A stretch of DNA of 64,000 nt from Azospirillum tabaci (GTDB lineage: Bacteria; Pseudomonadota; Alphaproteobacteria; Azospirillales; Azospirillaceae), in the NCBI RefSeq assembly GCF_014596085.1, contig NZ_JACCJY010000023.1, positions 1-64,000 on the forward strand. Direction: 5' to 3'. The notes below the pieces were generated by a model that worked only from the letters and a program-made list of their open reading frames with translations, did not search any database and had not been told where the DNA came from. Position 1 is the stretch's first letter. Each line of letters starts with the position of its first letter. Positions 59,765 through 64,000 of the stretch are shown here, one piece after another. The position numbers and the translations under genes were made by a program.

Positions 59765-60205
59765 TCACCGCGCGAAAATCTGCCCCATGTCCTGGAAGCT
59801 CTTGAACTCCAGGGCGTTCCCGCTCGGGTCGAGGAAGAACATGGTGGCCTGCTCGCCCACCTGACCCTTGAAGCGGATCTGCGGCTCGATCAGGAACCGG
59901 ATGCCCTCGGCCTTCAGCTTGTCGGCCAGCGCGTGCCAGTCGTCCCACTCCAGGATCACGCCGAAATGGCTGGCCGGCACCTCCTCACCGTCCACCGGGT
60001 TGGTGGCGCGGGTCGCGGCCTCCTCGGTCACATGAGCCACCACCTGATGGCCGTAGAGGTCGAAGTCGATCCAGCGGTCGGATTCCCGCCCCACGCCGCA
60101 GCCCAGCAGGCCGGCGTAGAAGGCGCGCGCCTCCTCCTTGTCGCGGACGGGGAAGGCGAGGTGGAAGGGCGGAACGGGTTTGCGGTCGGTTGCGCTCATG
60201 CTCAT
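59765..60205 (-). CDS. VOC-superfamily (glyoxalase/dioxygenase-like) protein
   Basis: A 146-aa paired beta-alpha-beta-beta-beta protein. Metal-ligand positions are visible: His18 in [10 protein letters not shown], a His in [11 protein letters not shown] and a Glu in GNALEFKSF. Conserved family segments [10 protein letters not shown] and [14 protein letters not shown]. Possible roles are dioxygenase, glyoxalase or antibiotic-binding; the substrate is unknown. It has its own start 45 bases after ugpC and may be co-transcribed. Confidence 0.87.
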   Translation of the reverse strand: MSMSATDRKPVPPFHLAFPVRDKEEARAFYAGLLGCGVGRESDRWIDFDLYGHQVVAHVTEEAATRATNPVDGEEVPASHFGVILEWDDWHALADKLKAEGIRFLIEPQIRFKGQVGEQATMFFLDPSGNALEFKSFQDMGQIFAR

Positions 60206-60249
60206 GGGGGTCTTCGCCCCCCTCCCTGTTGCTTCTATACCCGACCAGT

Positions 60250-61323
60250 TTAATCAGGCAAACGCCGTCCTGTCTCGGGGTCGAACAGGTGCAGCGCGTC
60301 GGGCGGCGCACCGACGCGCAGGGTCTCGCCCTCACGGCAGGACGGCAGGCCGGCGACACGGACCACCAGCCCCTCCCCGTCCGGCAGGCGTCCGTAGACC
60401 ACCGTGTCGGCGCCCAGCGCCTCCACCAGATCCACCGTGACGATCAGCGGCCCATGGCCGGGGGTAACGGCCAGATGCTCTGGCCGCACGCCCAGCTTGA
60501 CCGGCCGCCTGGCCATGTCGGGCCGCGGGCGCGGCAGGACGAAGGCGGTGCCGCCGGGCAGGGCCACCGCCTGCCCGCTGGCGTCGAAGCGCGCGTCCAG
60601 CACGTTCATCGGCGGCGACCCGATGAAGCCGGCTACGAACAGGCTGGCCGGACGCTGGTAGACCTCCAGCGGCGTGCCGACCTGCTCCGCCACCCCGTGA
60701 TTCATCACCAGGATGCGGTCGGCCAGCGTCATCGCCTCCACCTGATCGTGCGTCACATAGAGGCTGGTGATGCCCAACCGGTCCTGAAGCCGCTTGATCT
60801 CGACGCGCATCTGGGTGCGCAGCTTGGCGTCCAGGTTGGACAGCGGCTCGTCGAACAGGAAGGCGGCGGGCTCGCGCACGATGGCGCGGCCCATGGCCAC
60901 GCGCTGGCGCTGCCCGCCCGACAGCTGGCTGGGCCGGCGGTCGAGGAAACGGTTCAGCTCCAGGATCTCCGCGGCCTTGGCGACTCGCGCCTGGATGTCC
61001 GGCTTGGGCAGGCCGCGGATCTTCAGCCCGTAGGCCATGTTGTCGAACACGCTCATGTGCGGGTAGAGCGCGTAGTTCTGGAACACCATGGCGATGTCGC
61101 GGTCCTTGGGCTCCAGCCCGTTGACCACCCGCCCGCCGATGGCGATCTCGCCCCCAGTGATGCTCTCCAGCCCGGCGACCATGCGCAGCAGCGTGGACTT
61201 GCCGCAGCCCGAGGGGCCGAGCAGCACGAGGAATTCCCCGTCCGCGACGCTGATGTCGATGCCCTTGATGGCTTCGACGGCGCCGTAGGACTTGCGGACC
61301 CGATTCAGATCGACCGTTGCCAT
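60250..61323 (-). CDS. ugpC: sn-glycerol-3-phosphate ABC transporter ATPase UgpC
   Basis: A 357-aa CUT1-type ATPase: Walker [13 protein letters not shown]-loop, signature [14 protein letters not shown], Walker [17 protein letters not shown] and a C-terminal TOBE regulatory domain. It drives the permease UgpA/UgpE. Starts three bases after ugpE. Confidence 0.94.
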   Translation of the reverse strand: MATVDLNRVRKSYGAVEAIKGIDISVADGEFLVLLGPSGCGKSTLLRMVAGLESITGGEIAIGGRVVNGLEPKDRDIAMVFQNYALYPHMSVFDNMAYGLKIRGLPKPDIQARVAKAAEILELNRFLDRRPSQLSGGQRQRVAMGRAIVREPAAFLFDEPLSNLDAKLRTQMRVEIKRLQDRLGITSLYVTHDQVEAMTLADRILVMNHGVAEQVGTPLEVYQRPASLFVAGFIGSPPMNVLDARFDASGQAVALPGGTAFVLPRPRPDMARRPVKLGVRPEHLAVTPGHGPLIVTVDLVEALGADTVVYGRLPDGEGLVVRVAGLPSCREGETLRVGAPPDALHLFDPETGRRLPD

Positions 61324-61326
61324 TTC

Positions 61327-62199
61327 TTATTTCTCGCTGTCCACAAGGCCTTTGACGAACCAGCGCTGCATCAGCACCACCACCGCCACCGGCGGCAGCA
61401 TGGCCAGCACCGTCGTCGCCATGATCAGGTTCCAGTCGGTCGCGGCCTCGCCGTTGCCGATCATCTTGGTGATGCCGATGACCACCGTCTCCATCTCCGC
61501 GCTGTTGGTGATCAGCAGCGGCCAGAGATACTGGTTCCAGCCATAGATGAAGAGGATGACGAACAGCGCCGCGATGTTGGTGCGCGACAGGGGCAGCACC
61601 ACGTCCAGGAAGAAGCGCACCGCCCCCGCCCCGTCGATCTTCGCGGCCTCCGCCAGCTCGTCCGGAATGGTCAGGAAGAACTGCCGGAACAGCAGCGTCG
61701 CCGTGGCCGAGGCGATCAGCGGGATGGTCAGCCCGGCGTAGCTGTCGATCAGGCCGAGGTTCGCCACCACCTCGTAGGTCGGGATGATGCGCACCTCGAC
61801 CGGCAGCATCAGCGTGATGAAGATCATCCAGAAGAAGACCATGCGCAGCGGGAAGCGGAAGAAGGCCACCGCGTAGGCCGAGATGATCGAGATGGCGATC
61901 TTGCCCAGCGCGATGACCAGCGCCATGACGAGGCTGTTCCACATCATGATGCGCACGGGCGTGTGCATGACGCGGTTGCCCTGCGACTCGCTCCAGGCCG
62001 AGGCGTAGTTGTTCAGCATCTCCCCGCCGGGAGTCAGCGGCAGGTTGCCGCGCCCGATGGTGGCGGCGTCCCAGGTCGAGCCGATGACCGTCACGTAGAT
62101 CGGGAAGGCGAAGATCAGGACGCCCAGCATCAGGATGAGGTGCGGGACCATGTCCATCAGACGCCCGCCGGAGCGCGGATTGGCGCGGTCGGGATTCAT
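61327..62199 (-). CDS. ugpE: sn-glycerol-3-phosphate ABC transporter permease UgpE
   Basis: A 290-aa permease with six TM helices and the EAA loop [24 protein letters not shown]. The family segment [20 protein letters not shown] is present. Overlaps the ugpA stop by four bases; ugpA-ugpE-ugpC form a translationally coupled set. Confidence 0.94.
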   Translation of the reverse strand: MNPDRANPRSGGRLMDMVPHLILMLGVLIFAFPIYVTVIGSTWDAATIGRGNLPLTPGGEMLNNYASAWSESQGNRVMHTPVRIMMWNSLVMALVIALGKIAISIISAYAVAFFRFPLRMVFFWMIFITLMLPVEVRIIPTYEVVANLGLIDSYAGLTIPLIASATATLLFRQFFLTIPDELAEAAKIDGAGAVRFFLDVVLPLSRTNIAALFVILFIYGWNQYLWPLLITNSAEMETVVIGITKMIGNGEAATDWNLIMATTVLAMLPPVAVVVLMQRWFVKGLVDSEK

Positions 62200-63080
62200 G
62201 AGTAATGCACCTTGCGCTCGACGAAGCGGAACTGGATGGCGGTCAGCGCGATGACGATGACCATCAGGATCACCGACTGCGCCGAGGAGCCGCCCAGGTC
62301 GTGGTTGACCACGCCGTCCTGGTAGACGCGGAAGATCAGCGTCTCCGTGGCCTTGCCCGGCCCGCCGTGGGTCAGGGCGTGGATCGTGCCGAAGGTCTCG
62401 AAGAAGGCGTAGACGACGTCCACCACCAGCAGGAAGAAGGTCGTCGGCGACAGCAGCGGGAAGGTGATCGTCCAGAAGCGGCGCACCGCCCCTGCCCCGT
62501 CGATGCTCGCCGCCTCCAGCACGGAGCGCGGGATCGCCTGGAGACCGGCCAGGAAGAAGATGAAGTTGTAGGAGACCTGCTTCCAGCTCGCCGCCAGGAT
62601 GACCATGGTCAGCGCCTGCCCGTCGTTCAGCCGGTAGTCCCAGGCGTAGCCGAGATTGTTCAGCGCGCGGCCCAGGATGCCGATGTCCGGGTTGAAGATG
62701 AACATCCACAACACCGCCGCCACCGCGGGCGCCAGCGCGTAGGGCCAGATCAGCAGCGTCTTGTAGGCCGAGGCCGCCCGGATCTTCGAATCGGCCAATA
62801 CCGCCAGCCCCAGCGCGGAGCCCAGCGAGAGGACGGTCACCGACACGCTGAAGATGATGGTGGTCTTCACCGTCTCCAGATAGTTCGGGTCGCTCAGCAC
62901 CGCCTCGAAATTCTCCAGCCCGACGAACTGGCTGCGCAGCCCGAAGGCGTCTTGGAGATGCACCGACTGCCACAGCGCCTGCGCCGCCGGCCAGATGAAG
63001 AAGATCAGCGTCACCGCCACCTGCGGCGCCAGCAGCAGGTAGGGCAGCGCCTTGTTGTCGAAAATCACGCGACGTTGCAT
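62196..63080 (-). CDS. ugpA: sn-glycerol-3-phosphate ABC transporter permease UgpA
   Basis: A 294-aa permease: six TM helices, starts [19 protein letters not shown], contains the [19 protein letters not shown] segment typical of UgpA and the EAA loop [20 protein letters not shown]. Separated from ugpB by a 190-base spacer with a palindromic repeat. Confidence 0.94.
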   Translation of the reverse strand: MQRRVIFDNKALPYLLLAPQVAVTLIFFIWPAAQALWQSVHLQDAFGLRSQFVGLENFEAVLSDPNYLETVKTTIIFSVSVTVLSLGSALGLAVLADSKIRAASAYKTLLIWPYALAPAVAAVLWMFIFNPDIGILGRALNNLGYAWDYRLNDGQALTMVILAASWKQVSYNFIFFLAGLQAIPRSVLEAASIDGAGAVRRFWTITFPLLSPTTFFLLVVDVVYAFFETFGTIHALTHGGPGKATETLIFRVYQDGVVNHDLGGSSAQSVILMVIVIALTAIQFRFVERKVHYS

Positions 63081-63111
63081 GGAACCCTTCGGTTGTCTCC
63101 GGTTCTTTCAG

Positions 63112-63252
63112 CCCTCTCCCGCCCCGGGAGAGGGAAGGGGCCCGCGCCGCAGGCGTGGGAAGGGTGAGGGTGCTGCCAAGGACACCGCCTTGATCTTCGT
63201 ACGACCCTCACCCGCCCGCTACGCGGGCACCCTCTCCCGGGACGGGAGAGGG
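63112..63252. repeat. palindromic repeat in the ugpB-ugpA spacer
   Basis: Two similar C/T-rich inverted repeats face each other: one at 63112-63134 beginning ccctctcccg, another at 63230-63252. Between them lie agggtgaggg and its mate ccctcaccc, and a gcccgctacgcgggc hairpin. The arrangement is related to the element at 35090. It probably lowers or stabilises downstream transcripts relative to ugpB. Confidence 0.75.
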
Positions 63253-63271
63253 GGACGAACCGCCGCGCCAC

Positions 63272-64000
63272 TCAGGTCTTGTTGGCGCGCTCGAAGTTGC
63301 GCAGGACCGTGTCGCCGCGCTTCACTGCGTTGTCCAGCGCCTGCTGGGCGGTCTGCTGGCCCTGGAACGCCTTCTCCATCTCCTCCTGGATGATGTTGCG
63401 GATTTCCGGCAGGTTGCCCAGCCGCAGCCCCATGGTGTTCTCCGTGGTGGCGGTGCGGGTCAGCTGCTCCGCCGGCACCTCGGCACCGGGGTTCTTCTCG
63501 TAGAAGCCTTCCTTCTTCGCCAGCTCGAAGCCCTGGAGCGTCACCGGGACATAGCCGGTGTCCATGTGCCACTTGGCGTCCACCTCCGGACGGGCGAGGT
63601 AGCTGAAGAAGGCGGCGACGGCCTTGTACTCGTCGGCGGTGCGCTTGGGCGAGGTCATCACCCAGAAGGAGGCGCCGCCGATGATCGAGTTCTTCGGCGA
63701 GGAGATGGCGTCCGGCCAGTAGGGCAGCGGAGCGGCGCCCCAGTTGAACTTGGCCTCCTTGACGATCCGCCCGCGCAGGCCCGACGAGGCCTGGATCATC
63801 GCGCATTCGCCCGACGGGAACAGCGAGTCCGCGGCGTTGTCGCGACCGCCGTAGCGCAGGGCGCCTTCCTTCTGCAGGTCGATCAGCGTCTGGAGATGCT
63901 TCACGAAGAACGGGTCGTTGATCTTCAGCGTGGCGTTCAGCCCGCCGAAGCCGTTGGCCTCCGACGCGAAGGGCTTGTCATGGAGCGCGCCGACCTGCTC
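63272..64000 (-). CDS. ugpB: sn-glycerol-3-phosphate-binding protein UgpB, C-terminal part
   Basis: 242 residues of the periplasmic binding protein are present; the signal peptide and N-lobe lie beyond the window. Visible: KPFASEANGFGGLNATLKIN, the GECAMIQASSGLRG segment, and WHMDTGYVPVTLQGFEL, all typical of UgpB. It captures glycerol-3-phosphate or glycerophosphodiesters. First gene of ugpBAEC, so the promoter is off the window. Confidence 0.93.
   Translation of the reverse strand, partial: EQVGALHDKPFASEANGFGGLNATLKINDPFFVKHLQTLIDLQKEGALRYGGRDNAADSLFPSGECAMIQASSGLRGRIVKEAKFNWGAAPLPYWPDAISSPKNSIIGGASFWVMTSPKRTADEYKAVAAFFSYLARPEVDAKWHMDTGYVPVTLQGFELAKKEGFYEKNPGAEVPAEQLTRTATTENTMGLRLGNLPEIRNIIQEEMEKAFQGQQTAQQALDNAVKRGDTVLRNFERANKT

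Overview
The window is about 64 kb of GC-rich, densely coded bacterial chromosome. Codon bias, gene families and gene order (dapF-mtaB-ftsY, an F7-like chemotaxis cluster, EcfG-type promoters, many hybrid sensor kinases) point to an alphaproteobacterium of the Rhodospirillales, most probably Azospirillum (A. brasilense-like). This is recognition from sequence, not a database result. I see no rRNA, tRNA, IS element, prophage or CRISPR array.

Layout. 1-10.4 kb: end of the 2-oxoglutarate dehydrogenase E2 gene, a PAS sensor kinase, a globin-coupled diguanylate cyclase of DosC type, zapE, a LOG-family gene, pdxY, a CitE-like lyase, and a divergent stress pair (a 172-aa unknown and a KGG-repeat protein) with two back-to-back EcfG-type promoters. 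10.5-15.8 kb: leuB and leuD without leuC, then a three-gene GtrABC-like lipid-linked glycosylation module. 16-25.6 kb: dapF-mtaB-ftsY, amn, an LpxR-like lipid A deacylase, ispZ, puuE and a SPOR protein.

25.8-31.4 kb: a tightly overlapped four-gene operon. It encodes a lone receiver, a membrane sensor fused to a DEDDh 3'-5' exonuclease, a two-helix mini-protein and a CrbS-like Na+/solute symporter-STAC-histidine kinase. 31.5-41.7 kb: a complete chemotaxis operon (STAS, CheY, CheA, CheW, MCP, CheR, CheD, CheB) ending with a soluble MCP-like protein that carries a CheZ-like D-L-T-x-Q motif. 41.8-49.5 kb: two inverted copies of a partner-switching module (STAS anti-anti-sigma, RsbW-type ATPase, receiver-PP2C phosphatase) around a PIN protein, an unknown and a DedA protein. 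No sigma factor is visible. 49.7-55 kb: a membrane kinase translationally coupled to a hybrid kinase.

55-64 kb: a DUF1329 protein, a Fur-family regulator overlapping a Cys-rich 74-aa ORF, a RhlE-like helicase, a VOC protein and the ugpBAEC glycerol-3-phosphate importer (ugpB cut by the window end).

The most interesting block is 25.8-55 kb. There metabolic sensing (symporter kinase), chemotaxis and two phosphatase/anti-sigma switches lie side by side and probably share phosphorylation control. The exonuclease-sensor fusion, the CheZ-like MCP protein and a receiver-PP2C with a missing metal ligand are the best candidates for undescribed biology.
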